Below, in pieces: positions 7,673 through 15,367 of a stretch of 41,149 nucleotides of DNA. A program made the translations under genes and the position numbers. The notes beneath the pieces were generated by a model that worked only from the letters and a program-made list of their open reading frames with translations, did no database searches and was not told the origin of the DNA. The stretch lies in contig JAHDDW010000006.1 in NCBI GenBank assembly GCA_020629155.1, forward strand, positions 112,403-153,551. Reading direction: 5' to 3'. Source of the stretch: Acidimicrobiales bacterium (GTDB lineage Bacteria > Actinomycetota > Acidimicrobiia > Acidimicrobiales > SZUA-35). Position 1 is the stretch's first letter. Each line of letters opens with the position of its first letter.

Positions 7673-9328
7673 ATGAGCTTACCACAAAGCCCTTACATAG
7701 CAAACCAACCTGCAGATGACTCAAGAGAGTATGCCGATTGGCTTGCGAATCAGCAGCCGCCTGAGCTCGACGAACCCGAACCTAAAGAGGTGGATGAAAC
7801 TCTGTTAAATAACGACCCTAATTTAACAGTGGCGCAACACTTGGAAAATATGCGTAACCATCTAGAGGAAACGCAGCATATCACCGTTAAAGAAGATGTA
7901 CGAGCAGAGGCACCTGACGGTTCTTCTCTGGACGAAAAAACGCTAAAACTCCCAAATTGTCCAGAGGTCCCCCCAGACAATCCTTCGTCTGAGGAAATAG
8001 ATTTGGCTGATTTCGTACCCGTTCACTACCCAGAACTGCAAGAAAGTTTTTTCGACACACCTTTGTTAGAAGTCGTTGCCAATAACTCTATGTGCAGCGG
8101 CTTGTCGCCGACGGCTGGGACGTTTCTTTGGGTACAGACCGTTGCGGCTGTGCGACCCCATCAAGTCGTCCTCGACCAAACCAACGGGGCCGACTATGGA
8201 TCGCTCAACTACATCGTGTGTTGGGTCGCCGAGACAGGTAGCGGCAAAACTGAAGGCATCAAGATGATTCGAACGCTAGCTGATCTACCTCACGATTTTA
8301 AACAAACAAGTGTCGCTTCTGGTCAAGCGTTAGAAAAGATCTTCGCTCGTAAGGAGATCACTAATGCAGACGGAACCGTCTCTGACGCTACTTGCTATAA
8401 CGCATCAATTGTGTTTGAAGAAGGGAGAGAACTTTCAGCAAGGATCTACAACCGAGAAGACACAACACAAACCACACTGTCTAGCCTGTGGAGTGGAGCC
8501 GCAAGATCGACAGAAAAAGCGTCTGGGGAGAGCCGTGAGGTCAAGGCTATGTGTTATTCCATGGGGCTTATCACCGCCATCCAGCCAGAGTTTTTTCATG
8601 AGCTGGTTTCATCCGCTGAACAAGGTTTTTTCGGTCGGCAAGCCATTGTGGTGCCACGTCAAGTTTACCCAGACGAAACCCTGAAGATCCAAGAGGTGTC
8701 GACACGTTTTAATGTTTGTAGGCCGCCAGAGGTAAGGCACCAAAACAAAATATTTACACCAATAAAATTTGACGACGAAGCTAAAGAATTTTTTGACGAA
8801 AAGAAAAAACAAAGCGTTGAGAATTCAAACTATGGGCTAGCCTACAAGCACACAAAACACGACGATTTCAACCTAAAAAAAACGGCAGGTATCTTGTGTT
8901 ACGCACATGCTTGCTACGACAAAAAAAGGGACTGTGTTATAACGATGGAGTGGGTTGAGAGAGCGCAGCGATTCATGCAGGTGGCTATCGACACTCGTGA
9001 AATGCTGATGTTGAGGTCTGAACACATCTCAAGACGCGAGCAGATGGAGGCTTACAGCAACCGCAGTTCATATAGTTCGGGGGATTATGGAACTCCGATT
9101 AAAAACCTCGAAAACGATCGCGAACAATTAGAAGAGATTTTTAAGGCTCAAAAAAAGTTTGCTAAATACTTTACGCAAGGCCGATCGGTGACCAAAAAAG
9201 TGATTGACGAAAAAACCAGTGGCAGCTACAGGAGGAAACATCAGCATCAAATCAAAATTTTGGTTCAGCATGGATTCATCATCGAAAATGGTGATGACTA
9301 CAAATGGTTGGGAGATCAAAACCTGTGA
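7673..9328 (+). CDS. P-loop helicase-like ATPase (DUF3987/D5-type), replication module
   Basis: A 551-residue protein. The first ~110 residues are acidic and probably disordered. The ATPase core follows, with Walker A at 186-193 (AETGSGKT) and a Walker-B-like SIVFEEGREL around 245-254. The C-terminal ~70 residues (GRSVTKKVIDEKTSGSYRRK onward) look like a winged-helix DNA-binding domain. The layout is that of DUF3987 and D5-type helicases in plasmids, phage satellites and integrative elements, which load at the element's origin. No primase motif is visible. The gene overlaps the following DnaB_N ORF by 25 bases, so both are probably cotranscribed. Assignment to a named family needs a profile search. 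Confidence 0.75.
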   Translation: MSLPQSPYIANQPADDSREYADWLANQQPPELDEPEPKEVDETLLNNDPNLTVAQHLENMRNHLEETQHITVKEDVRAEAPDGSSLDEKTLKLPNCPEVPPDNPSSEEIDLADFVPVHYPELQESFFDTPLLEVVANNSMCSGLSPTAGTFLWVQTVAAVRPHQVVLDQTNGADYGSLNYIVCWVAETGSGKTEGIKMIRTLADLPHDFKQTSVASGQALEKIFARKEITNADGTVSDATCYNASIVFEEGRELSARIYNREDTTQTTLSSLWSGAARSTEKASGESREVKAMCYSMGLITAIQPEFFHELVSSAEQGFFGRQAIVVPRQVYPDETLKIQEVSTRFNVCRPPEVRHQNKIFTPIKFDDEAKEFFDEKKKQSVENSNYGLAYKHTKHDDFNLKKTAGILCYAHACYDKKRDCVITMEWVERAQRFMQVAIDTREMLMLRSEHISRREQMEAYSNRSSYSSGDYGTPIKNLENDREQLEEIFKAQKKFAKYFTQGRSVTKKVIDEKTSGSYRRKHQHQIKILVQHGFIIENGDDYKWLGDQNL

Positions 9329-9948
9329 CCCCCCTGGACACAAGGACAAAAAAACCAGAAATTGTCCACACTCGACAAGATATCGCCCACTCAGGTGGAC
9401 AAAAAAGCGTGAAAACTCCCAAAATGTCCATGGGGTTGTCGATCCACGACACAAATAAGGATGCAAAAGGTCCACCAAATGTTGAGGGTCCACCAGTCCA
9501 CCAGCGAGATTGCGAATCGGTGGACCTGTGGACCTGCCTAGCAACCGAGCGAGCATTCATAGGATGTTTACTCCTTAGATGGTCAATGCAAACGCAAGCG
9601 ATTAAACACTGCGCTCAAGCAAGCAACCCCCTGTGGTTAACAGATTTAACGTTGCGTGAAATATTTACAGCTATCACCGAAACTCATGCACAAGGCGAGA
9701 CTGTTGAACCAATCGCAATAAGCCAGAAGCTACAGACAGGCGACCGTATAGCACCCGTGACCGTTACTGAACTGATGCAAATAGAAGCATCAATGAACTA
9801 CTCGCCGACCAGCTACAAACAGTATGCAAGCCGTCTGAAACAGCTACACGGCAAACGTGTTCTAGCACAGCGACTACGGCAAGCAATGCAAGACCTACAA
9901 CACTCAGAAGCAAACCAGATTCTAAAACAAATATGCGAACAATGCTGA
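9304..9948 (+). CDS. stand-alone DnaB N-terminal-domain protein (start uncertain)
   Basis: The longest frame has 214 residues. From about residue 81 (ATERAFIGCLLLRW) through LTLREIFTAITETHAQGE it matches the helical N-terminal domain of replicative DnaB helicase, the part that contacts primase and forms the trimeric collar. There is no RecA-like motor domain. The first ~75 residues are low in structure and are encoded by a stretch packed with GTCCAC motifs, so the true start may be later, for example the ATG for MSMGLS (about 9424) or a GTG near 9520. It probably partners with the ATPase upstream or recruits host primase. Confidence 0.7.
   Translation: MVGRSKPVTPLDTRTKKPEIVHTRQDIAHSGGQKSVKTPKMSMGLSIHDTNKDAKGPPNVEGPPVHQRDCESVDLWTCLATERAFIGCLLLRWSMQTQAIKHCAQASNPLWLTDLTLREIFTAITETHAQGETVEPIAISQKLQTGDRIAPVTVTELMQIEASMNYSPTSYKQYASRLKQLHGKRVLAQRLRQAMQDLQHSEANQILKQICEQC
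9364..9533. repeat. cluster of GTCCAC/GTGGAC motifs
   Basis: Full GTCCACC copies lie at 9470-9476, 9488-9494 and 9496-9502; inverse GGTGGAC at 9394-9400 and 9519-9525; six-base GTCCAC at 9364-9369 and GTGGAC at 9528-9533. Near matches occur at 9426 and 9442. Seven sites in 170 bases within a replication module suggest protein-binding iterons or an operator. Confidence 0.55.
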
Positions 9949-9977
9949 AAACCTACCGAACACAGGAGCCGAACGTT

Positions 9978-10427
9978 ATGACCAAGAAATGGACGAAAAC
10001 AGAGCGTGAAACCGCTGGAATAGAAGCTTTACGGATGCGTATGCGTGGAATGTCGTTCGCTGAAGTCGCTGAACAGCTTCAATGCTCAAAATCGACTGCT
10101 CACGCTATCTATCGAGAAGCTTTAGACGCTATGAGACCGCACGAAAAATTTGAACTGTTCCGTAGCCGACAGTTAGCGGAACTCGCTTCTTTGAGGGAGA
10201 CCGCTATGCGCAGCTTGGACCAGGTCGAGGATGAAGGCACTGTCGATCTCACGAAACTGGAACGCCTATGCAGCACCGTAACTGCGTTGCATAAGCGTGA
10301 GGCTTCTCTGTGCGGTTTGGACCGTTTCGACCCTGCGGAAAAGACGCAGAAAAGCAATCTCGGGTTGGATGAGCGTATCCGTGGTTTGTTGTCTGAGATG
10401 GATGAGCTGGATACAGGTTTGATTTGA
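9978..10427 (+). CDS. HTH protein resembling phage terminase small subunits
   Basis: A 149-residue protein started at ATG 9978, chosen because AGGAG lies about 9 bases upstream; an earlier in-frame ATG at 9933 has no such site. The N-terminal third carries a clear HTH (GMSFAEVAEQLQCSKSTAHAIY). Long helices follow, and then a REASLCGLDRFDPAE segment like the 'LLGLDAP' end of many small terminase subunits. No large terminase or other packaging gene is present, so a DNA-binding regulator of the element is as likely as any packaging function. Confidence 0.7.
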   Translation: MTKKWTKTERETAGIEALRMRMRGMSFAEVAEQLQCSKSTAHAIYREALDAMRPHEKFELFRSRQLAELASLRETAMRSLDQVEDEGTVDLTKLERLCSTVTALHKREASLCGLDRFDPAEKTQKSNLGLDERIRGLLSEMDELDTGLI

Positions 10428-10497
10428 AGGTCTGTCAATGAGGTTTCACAAACGCACTCATGTTTAGGATTGCGTAAGCCGATAGATAAAAGTATGT

Positions 10498-10543
10498 CTA
10501 GTAATTTCTTGTTCCGTCTAGTATCATTAAGTATCGGCTAGTA
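10498..10543 (+). repeat. three CTAGTA repeats at exact 20-bp spacing (operator candidate)
   Basis: CTAGTA begins at 10498, 10518 and 10538. The 20-bp phase puts all three on one face of the helix, ending 20 bases before the antitoxin ATG. A -35-like TTGCGT (10471-10476) with a 17-base spacer leads to TATGTC next to the first repeat, so binding here would block the promoter. Confidence 0.6.
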
Positions 10544-10562
10544 ACGGCAGGTGGTGCCTGGT

Positions 10563-10757
10563 ATGAATGCTTTAGCTTTATTACGATCAAATAAAAGCCT
10601 TAGGGCACAGCTTTCGCAAACTCTTCAAGACAACGCTTCCCTTAAAGAAACTCTTGCAGTCCTGTCAGACCCTGCCCACCAAATCGCTTTGCAAGAATAT
10701 AGAGAAGGCGGCTTCGACGGCGAAAAAATGACTATTGACGAATTTATTAACAGCTAA
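10563..10757 (+). CDS. antitoxin of a Txe/YoeB-like pair
   Basis: A 64-residue, mostly helical acidic protein. ATG 10563 is preferred over GTG 10551 because the AGGTGG at 10549-10554 is correctly spaced for it. The C-terminal half (REGGFDGEKMTIDEF) looks like the toxin-binding tail of RelB/Axe-type antitoxins. It ends 6 bases before the toxin start, and the phased repeats upstream fit autoregulation by an antitoxin-toxin complex. The N-terminal DNA-binding fold cannot be named with certainty. Confidence 0.7.
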   Translation: MNALALLRSNKSLRAQLSQTLQDNASLKETLAVLSDPAHQIALQEYREGGFDGEKMTIDEFINS

Positions 10758-10763
10758 AATTCT

Positions 10764-11030
10764 GTGGATCTCATCTTCTCCAGCAATGCACGCAAACAGC
10801 AAAAACAGTTACGCAACAATAAAAAAGCTTTACAAAAGATAGCTTCTTGCCTCCGTTCCATACAAAGCTCACCAACTCGTTTCTCTAAAAATCAGAAACC
10901 TTTAAAAGGTGAATACACAAACGTTACTGGCTGCTGGTCCCATAGGGTCGACCGCAAAAATAGAATTATTTATAAACCTAACAAAACTGAAATTCATGTG
11001 CTCAGTGTTTGGGGCAGGTACGAGCAATAA
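10764..11030 (+). CDS. Txe/YoeB-family mRNA-interferase toxin
   Basis: An 88-residue protein with a GTG start. The C-terminal pattern GCWSHRVDRKNRIIYK then IHVLSVWGRYE matches the Txe/YoeB family (G-x-W-S-R-R-I...HRLVY...GHY), ribosome-dependent RNA cleavers of the RelE fold. The usual penultimate His of 'GHY' is replaced by Arg (GRYEQ), and the 'HRLVY' His by Asn, so activity may be altered. Together with the gene just upstream it forms a type II toxin-antitoxin module that would stabilise the element. Confidence 0.85.
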   Translation: MDLIFSSNARKQQKQLRNNKKALQKIASCLRSIQSSPTRFSKNQKPLKGEYTNVTGCWSHRVDRKNRIIYKPNKTEIHVLSVWGRYEQ

Positions 11031-11039
11031 AAACTACGT

Positions 11040-11795
11040 CTACGTTTCTACCCAGAACGCCCGGGCGAGTCTCGGCTGGGTTACGCAGTCAGGTAGTCCG
11101 AGTACTAGCGCTGCACCTGGATACGGCGGCACGTCCTCAGGTTGGAAACCGTAGGCCGAACCGAGACTAGATTTCAACAATTCAACGGTTGACACTTTAC
11201 ACGCCACCCGCACACCAAGGTTTGCTTTCAACGCAGCAGGCACAGAATCCACATACCCCGTCTGAGACGCGCCGACAACATACACGCCGACAGCACGCCC
11301 TAACCTAGCCAACGTCACCAAACCTGCTTGACGCTGCCTCAACTCCGCTTTCGCCTGCTTATCAGGCAAATCTAAGTCAAGCGTTAAACATTCCGCTAAC
11401 TCATCTACTAGCAGCAGAACACGGTCTTTCTCAGGCCACATACGCAACCTTTCAGTCTTCAACTGTTTCAGCCTTTGAGCGCAAATGTCGTTCACTTTCG
11501 CAATCGTCTCAGTCGAATCACTCGGGCTGCAAGATATCTCGTCAAACAAACTTGACCAAGGTAGTAGCTCTAACCCTTCTTTACAGTCGATACCAAAAAA
11601 CTGGTACTCTTCATGCTGCAACACGTTCAACAAACTGTTAATGTAAGAGGATTTGCCGCCGCCTGTAGCACCCGAGATCAACCAATGACCTAGACGCTGA
11701 GGATCAACTGTCAACGGCTCACCGCTTGAATACGTGCCTATCGCAGGCAAATACGTTTGCGTTTCTAGTTTTCGTTTCTGCAATAGTTTAAGCAT
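11040..11795 (-). CDS. FtsK/SpoIIIE-type DNA translocase motor (Tra-like)
   Basis: A 251-residue ATPase. Walker A lies at about 42-49 (GATGGGKS) and Walker B at about 126-132 (VLLLVDE), followed by GVYVVGASQ, a typical FtsK/TraB arrangement. ATG 11795 is chosen because AAGGAGA lies 7 bases upstream; an earlier ATG (11819) has none. In AICEs a single protein of this kind moves double-stranded DNA between hyphal cells. Here the membrane part sits in the overlapping gene just upstream. The C-terminal DNA-reading gamma domain of FtsK is not seen. Confidence 0.85.
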   Translation of the reverse strand: MLKLLQKRKLETQTYLPAIGTYSSGEPLTVDPQRLGHWLISGATGGGKSSYINSLLNVLQHEEYQFFGIDCKEGLELLPWSSLFDEISCSPSDSTETIAKVNDICAQRLKQLKTERLRMWPEKDRVLLLVDELAECLTLDLDLPDKQAKAELRQRQAGLVTLARLGRAVGVYVVGASQTGYVDSVPAALKANLGVRVACKVSTVELLKSSLGSAYGFQPEDVPPYPGAALVLGLPDCVTQPRLARAFWVET

Positions 11796-12360
11796 GGCTT
11801 GTCTCCTTGGTAGTAGCATTTTTTACGGTCAATAAGCCATCTGTGAACATTATTTTGAGTTGCCCACGATGGCTAGACGCTTTCAGGCATTCAATCTCGA
11901 AACTGTCAACCAAAGATGTTTGAGCCGCTATCACACTTGCTTGCTCTTGCAGGTCTACTAGTGTTTGACCGACCGCTGGACGGGCTGATAAAGAAACTGA
12001 TTCGCCGCTGACCTTATATAGCACCCCTAGTTTTGGTGCAGCCATCCAAGGCCTATTTAAATGTCCATCATCAAGATCTAAGATTTGTTTGCGTTGGACT
12101 TGTGCCCACAGGACAGGCCACTTACGTTTAAGCAACAGTACTTTGCGGTGACGGCTATACACATCTAATTTAGCTAATAACGCTACGTGGATTATCACGC
12201 CGATCGGCAAAATAAAAAAATGAAAACCAGCCAGCCAGGCTATGCCGCTCAATAAAACAACAGGGCTACCTATCGCAGCTAGAACCATCCACCTGAGCGA
12301 TAGAAACAGCCACATCACCCAACGGTGACGTCCTGCGACTAGCGAGAAGACGTAAATCAT
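11788..12360 (-). CDS. membrane partner of the FtsK-like motor
   Basis: A 190-residue protein with two hydrophobic helices near the N-terminus (WMVLAAIGSPVVLLSGIAWL and FFILPIGVIIHVALLA), then a soluble region. It overlaps the motor gene by 8 bases in a different frame and overlaps the upstream gene by an ATGA, so the three are translationally coupled. Its size and layout match the N-terminal membrane portion that is normally fused to the ATPase in TraB/FtsK-type transfer proteins. The role as membrane anchor of the motor is inferred from this. Confidence 0.75.
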   Translation of the reverse strand: MIYVFSLVAGRHRWVMWLFLSLRWMVLAAIGSPVVLLSGIAWLAGFHFFILPIGVIIHVALLAKLDVYSRHRKVLLLKRKWPVLWAQVQRKQILDLDDGHLNRPWMAAPKLGVLYKVSGESVSLSARPAVGQTLVDLQEQASVIAAQTSLVDSFEIECLKASSHRGQLKIMFTDGLLTVKNATTKETSHA

Positions 12361-12626
12361 TTTAGTAACCTAAAAGCCTCATCGACGATTTCTTCAAACA
12401 CATCAGCGGCGTCTTCATGCTGACTGTGTAGCTTAAAAAGCTCTTTAAGGTCTTTCGTTTCGCTGTATGCATGTTCGACTCGATAGCCCAGTTTCTCGGC
12501 TGCGCCGTCAAACAGATAAACGAACAGTTTCGGGTCGCAATCGATGCCAGCGCTACCAGGTTCAGACAATACCGATTCTGTTGTGAAAACGTACGTCAAG
12601 CCGTTTTTACTATTTCCTTTAACCAT
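12357..12626 (-). CDS. small acidic element protein, unknown
   Basis: An 89-residue protein with a GGAAGG ribosome site. It has no recognisable motif; the C-terminal half is helical and acidic (EDAADVFEEIVDEAFRLLK). Its stop overlaps the start of the membrane-partner gene (ATGA), so it belongs to the transfer operon. Confidence 0.65.
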   Translation of the reverse strand: MVKGNSKNGLTYVFTTESVLSEPGSAGIDCDPKLFVYLFDGAAEKLGYRVEHAYSETKDLKELFKLHSQHEDAADVFEEIVDEAFRLLK

Positions 12627-12666
12627 TTTATTTTGCCTTCCATAGATTATTTTTTTGTTTAAAAGA

Positions 12667-12710
12667 TGGGTCGTGCAGCCCTAGGGCCAGCTAAAAAGCT
12701 GCACAACCCA
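12667..12710 (-). terminator. rho-independent terminator after the rep gene
   Basis: Read on the minus strand, TGGGT-T-GTGCAGC pairs with GCTGCAC-G-ACCCA (12 pairs, one mismatch), followed by TCTTTT. It lies directly after the rep stop and ahead of the small transfer gene. The loop holds AGCTTTTTAGCT, which can form its own small stem. Confidence 0.75.
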
Positions 12711-12716
12711 CGATCT

Positions 12717-14111
12717 TCACGCTCTAACAAGCATCCCGTTTGTGAGGCGTTTAAATTCTTGCTTGTTTAGTGGTGTGATATCCCACCGTTTTAAGCCTTT
12801 CTCGATGCTGGATGCATGCGGTGTTATACCTGTCTGTTTCTCGAAGAACTTGATGGCTTCCTCTGGACCTGATGTCTGCCAGCAATGCATAAACATAGCT
12901 ACACCGTCAGCAACGAAATGCAGCAGCCTCCACAGCTCCATAGACAGTTCGCCTTCTGCTATTCCGCCGTGATCTCGCTCAGCTATCTCCTCGTCTGTGG
13001 CTGGCTCCTCATCTATAAGCCGTTTAACCAAGCCACGGCTATACGAAGAGAACCGCATCCCTTTCGTCCCAGCCAGATAATCGCACCAGACAGCAATAGC
13101 CCACGCCTCACCCTGTATAGCGGCATCAGCCAACTCAGAAACAGAGTAAGAATCTTGTTTCGCTAGCTTGCGGTCATTACGTGTAACCTCAAGCGAGATT
13201 TTTGATAGATAGTCACCAATACCTGCATGACCCCACACCACACGCAAATCCTGCGCTTCAAGACTGATATTGCGGCCAGTGTTCTTGCGGACTTGTTTAC
13301 CCCAAGTCGACATGATCGTGTCCTCGATAAGAGACCATTCGTCTGGCTTCTGGTACTCATCTACCCACGCATCGAGGAAAAATAGGATGTGATAGTGGAC
13401 GTGCCACCCATACACTTTTGAATACGTTATTTCAGTGACTTTGATGTAACCGAAACCATAACGGTCACGGAGTTTACGGAACCCATGACTGCTACGTAAA
13501 CCCTCCCACGACTTCGCCATCTGCTTTGCTGCTTCTTTAAGAGTCGCCCCTTTGCGGTGCGGCTGCGTTAACGTACAAAACAACGTCCCATTCGGGCTAT
13601 CAGAACTACCGAGAGCTTGATGCGCCTTGTAACATCCATCAACAATGCGTGAACGCTCAGGCAGAATTTTACAAGCACAACACGGCTGCCAAACCGAGCC
13701 GCAACGCTGCAAACCAGAAGCATACACACCGCCAGTATCATCATCACGCTTCACCACAACACTAGAACCCGACTCGATAGGAGCACGACCGCACAACGCA
13801 CGACGATCAACATTTGATTCTTCCGACAGCTCGCCAGCTTCTATAGCTTCCTTACGCTGCTTCAACAGCACAGCACGAGTAAGATTTTTAATCGAAGCGA
13901 TCCGCTTCTTCACACCAATAGAAGACATGTCGATTGATTTCTCACGACTAATCGCATCCTTATCAAGCGAGCTTCGCTCGACAGCTGGGCTTGCCTCGTT
14001 CGAGAGTGCAACGCTGACGCTCTGCGCTCCTTCGCCTACGGCTACGGTGCTCGACACCTCTCGACGGCCTACGCTACGCTGTCCTATTGCTTTGCTGGTT
14101 GAGTTGTCCAT
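12717..14111 (-). CDS. rolling-circle (HUH) replication initiator
   Basis: A 464-residue Rep protein. The first ~130 residues are low in complexity. A Cys-rich segment CGSVWQPCCACK (about 137-148) matches the zinc-like motif of actinobacterial plasmid Reps. Motif 1 is FCTLTQP (~178-184), motif 2 (HUH, metal binding) is HVHYHILFF (237-245), and motif 3 is GDYLSK with Tyr301 as the likely nicking residue. Such proteins nick the double-strand origin, and in AICEs they drive replication after excision. It follows a 354-base gene-free stretch that probably holds its promoter and origin. Confidence 0.9.
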   Translation of the reverse strand: MDNSTSKAIGQRSVGRREVSSTVAVGEGAQSVSVALSNEASPAVERSSLDKDAISREKSIDMSSIGVKKRIASIKNLTRAVLLKQRKEAIEAGELSEESNVDRRALCGRAPIESGSSVVVKRDDDTGGVYASGLQRCGSVWQPCCACKILPERSRIVDGCYKAHQALGSSDSPNGTLFCTLTQPHRKGATLKEAAKQMAKSWEGLRSSHGFRKLRDRYGFGYIKVTEITYSKVYGWHVHYHILFFLDAWVDEYQKPDEWSLIEDTIMSTWGKQVRKNTGRNISLEAQDLRVVWGHAGIGDYLSKISLEVTRNDRKLAKQDSYSVSELADAAIQGEAWAIAVWCDYLAGTKGMRFSSYSRGLVKRLIDEEPATDEEIAERDHGGIAEGELSMELWRLLHFVADGVAMFMHCWQTSGPEEAIKFFEKQTGITPHASSIEKGLKRWDITPLNKQEFKRLTNGMLVRA

Positions 14112-14465
14112 GATGTTAAATCCTTTTGCTGAATAAATCTTGTAAAAAGTTCTTTACGGGGTCGCTGTTAACGCCTACACGCGCGTGACTCAAATCAATG
14201 CCGCTGGTATACGGCCACTCAGTTGAATTACTCACGTACGGAAGGGTGTGTACGGTTTGTTGTGTCGGGTTTTGTGACCCTGTCACGTCTGCTGCTGGTC
14301 GGCTTCTAGGTCAAGCCCTGCACGTCCTGCGGAGCACCTAGACGCTAGTTGAACGCTCGCATCGCACATCCAAGTTCTTCTGCTAGCCACGGGGCTTTGT
14401 AACCCCAAAAACAGGTAAGGGTGGGCCACCCTCGCCGTTGAAGGTGACCCACGAATCGGATGTGT
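14112..14465. other. gene-free stretch, candidate origin of the element
   Basis: No ORF is supported here. It contains a perfect 15-base palindrome AGGGTGGGCCACCCT at 14418-14432, a GGGG...CCCC stem just before it, and an inverted repeat GGCTT/AAGCC at 14301-14317 around CTAGGTC. Position next to the HUH rep start suits a double-strand origin plus rep promoter; no known nick site was recognised. Confidence 0.45.
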
Positions 14466-14828
14466 TTAGGCTGCTAGCTTCGAGTCTTTCAGGGTTTTCG
14501 TTGACGCTGGTTTAGCGCCGCCGCTGTTAGTTACGTTGTCGGCTAGAAACGTTATGCCTGACCCTGTATCAGACGACCAGTACATCAAACGTAAATTTTC
14601 AATCACTGGTTTAGCGCCGAGTGTTAACGCTGGGTCTTCTTTCGAGCTGAAACTAACTTTTTCAACGTCGAAACTGCCAGCATTGTCAATTAGAATTTGA
14701 GCGACGTATTTCGTGTGCCCTTTCTTGTCGCCTTTCTCAATTTTCACTATCTCACCTGTCTGCTTGTTAACTTTCGGCTCGTATTTCAATAGCGATTGCA
14801 CATCTAAATCTATGTCGTAGAATTTCAT
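14466..14828 (-). CDS. small element protein, possibly Pra-like
   Basis: A 120-residue protein with an AAAGGG ribosome site. It is mostly beta-strand-like, with a charged stretch (KVNKQTGEIVKIEKGDKKGH). Position upstream of rep, length and the 'KQTGE...' strand order recall the AICE replication/excision activator Pra, but similarity is weak. An OB-fold single-strand-binding role is another possibility. Neither can be settled by eye. Confidence 0.6.
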   Translation of the reverse strand: MKFYDIDLDVQSLLKYEPKVNKQTGEIVKIEKGDKKGHTKYVAQILIDNAGSFDVEKVSFSSKEDPALTLGAKPVIENLRLMYWSSDTGSGITFLADNVTNSGGAKPASTKTLKDSKLAA

Positions 14829-14892
14829 TGGTTACCCTTTCAAAGGTTCGTTAAATTAATGGTTAGGGGTTTGCTCTATTAAGTTTTGTTTA

Positions 14893-14918
14893 CTTGCAAG
14901 CTCTGATTGTCTTGCGAG
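14893..14918 (-). other. inverted repeat between two operon genes
   Basis: CTTGCAAG and CTTGCGAG pair at 7 of 8 positions across a 10-base loop, without a T-run. It may slow or partly stop transcription between the small genes and the Pra-like gene. Confidence 0.3.
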
Positions 14919-14921
14919 TTC

Positions 14922-15176
14922 TTATTTGATTACCGTCCATAGCGCAACGAAAACCATCGCATACAACGGGACTGATAATGTGATCATGGCGGCCAGCTCT
15001 AACGGTTCAAAAGCTGGTTTGCGGTGTTGCTTGTGTGGCTTTAAACCATGGCCGTGGTGTTCCTGCACACCTCGACCTAAGCCAGCGTCGAAAGCGAGTT
15101 GACGGCGTTTACGGTTGCGATCATTCAACTGTTGGTCACGTTGAGTTGTATGGTATGTCGGCTGTTCTAAAATCAT
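14922..15176 (-). CDS. small His-rich protein with C-terminal membrane helix
   Basis: 84 residues. The N-terminal half is polar and rich in His/Arg/Lys (EHHGHGLKPHKQHRK). The last ~25 residues form one hydrophobic helix (MITLSVPLYAMVFVALW). Its start overlaps the previous gene by ATGA, so it is in the same operon. Tail-anchored small proteins of this sort accompany transfer genes in AICEs (Spd-like), but no family is recognised. Confidence 0.6.
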   Translation of the reverse strand: MILEQPTYHTTQRDQQLNDRNRKRRQLAFDAGLGRGVQEHHGHGLKPHKQHRKPAFEPLELAAMITLSVPLYAMVFVALWTVIK

Positions 15177-15367
15177 CTAAGCCTCCATGTGCGGATAGCT
15201 GCGACAGAGAAAAACACGACCAGGAAAGCGTTACCTGCATCTAGAACAATTCCGTCGTAGCGAAAAAAATTGAAGATGGATAGCAGCACAACGAAGACGC
15301 TCCATCCCATTTTGAGAGCGATAAGCCGACGGTATTCGTCAGCCACATATTGATTTTCGTTACGCAT
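15173..15367 (-). CDS. small two-helix membrane protein
   Basis: 64 residues with two hydrophobic segments (MGWSVFVVLLSIFNFF and AFLVVFFSVAAI). It overlaps the upstream 54-codon gene by 8 bases and the downstream gene by 4, so expression is coupled. The function is unknown; it may serve element transfer or spread. Confidence 0.6.
   Translation of the reverse strand: MRNENQYVADEYRRLIALKMGWSVFVVLLSIFNFFRYDGIVLDAGNAFLVVFFSVAAIRTWRLR

Noticed and set aside
9128-9560. Long reverse-strand frames opposite the ATPase/DnaB_N junction
   Set aside because: They lie opposite supported coding sequence, are Arg/Ser/Pro-rich without motifs, and lack ribosome sites.
11780-11800. Programmed frameshift joining the two transfer-motor genes
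   Set aside because: CTTAAAC is present but not in the frame needed for -1 slippage from the upstream gene, and the ATPase has its own good ribosome site.
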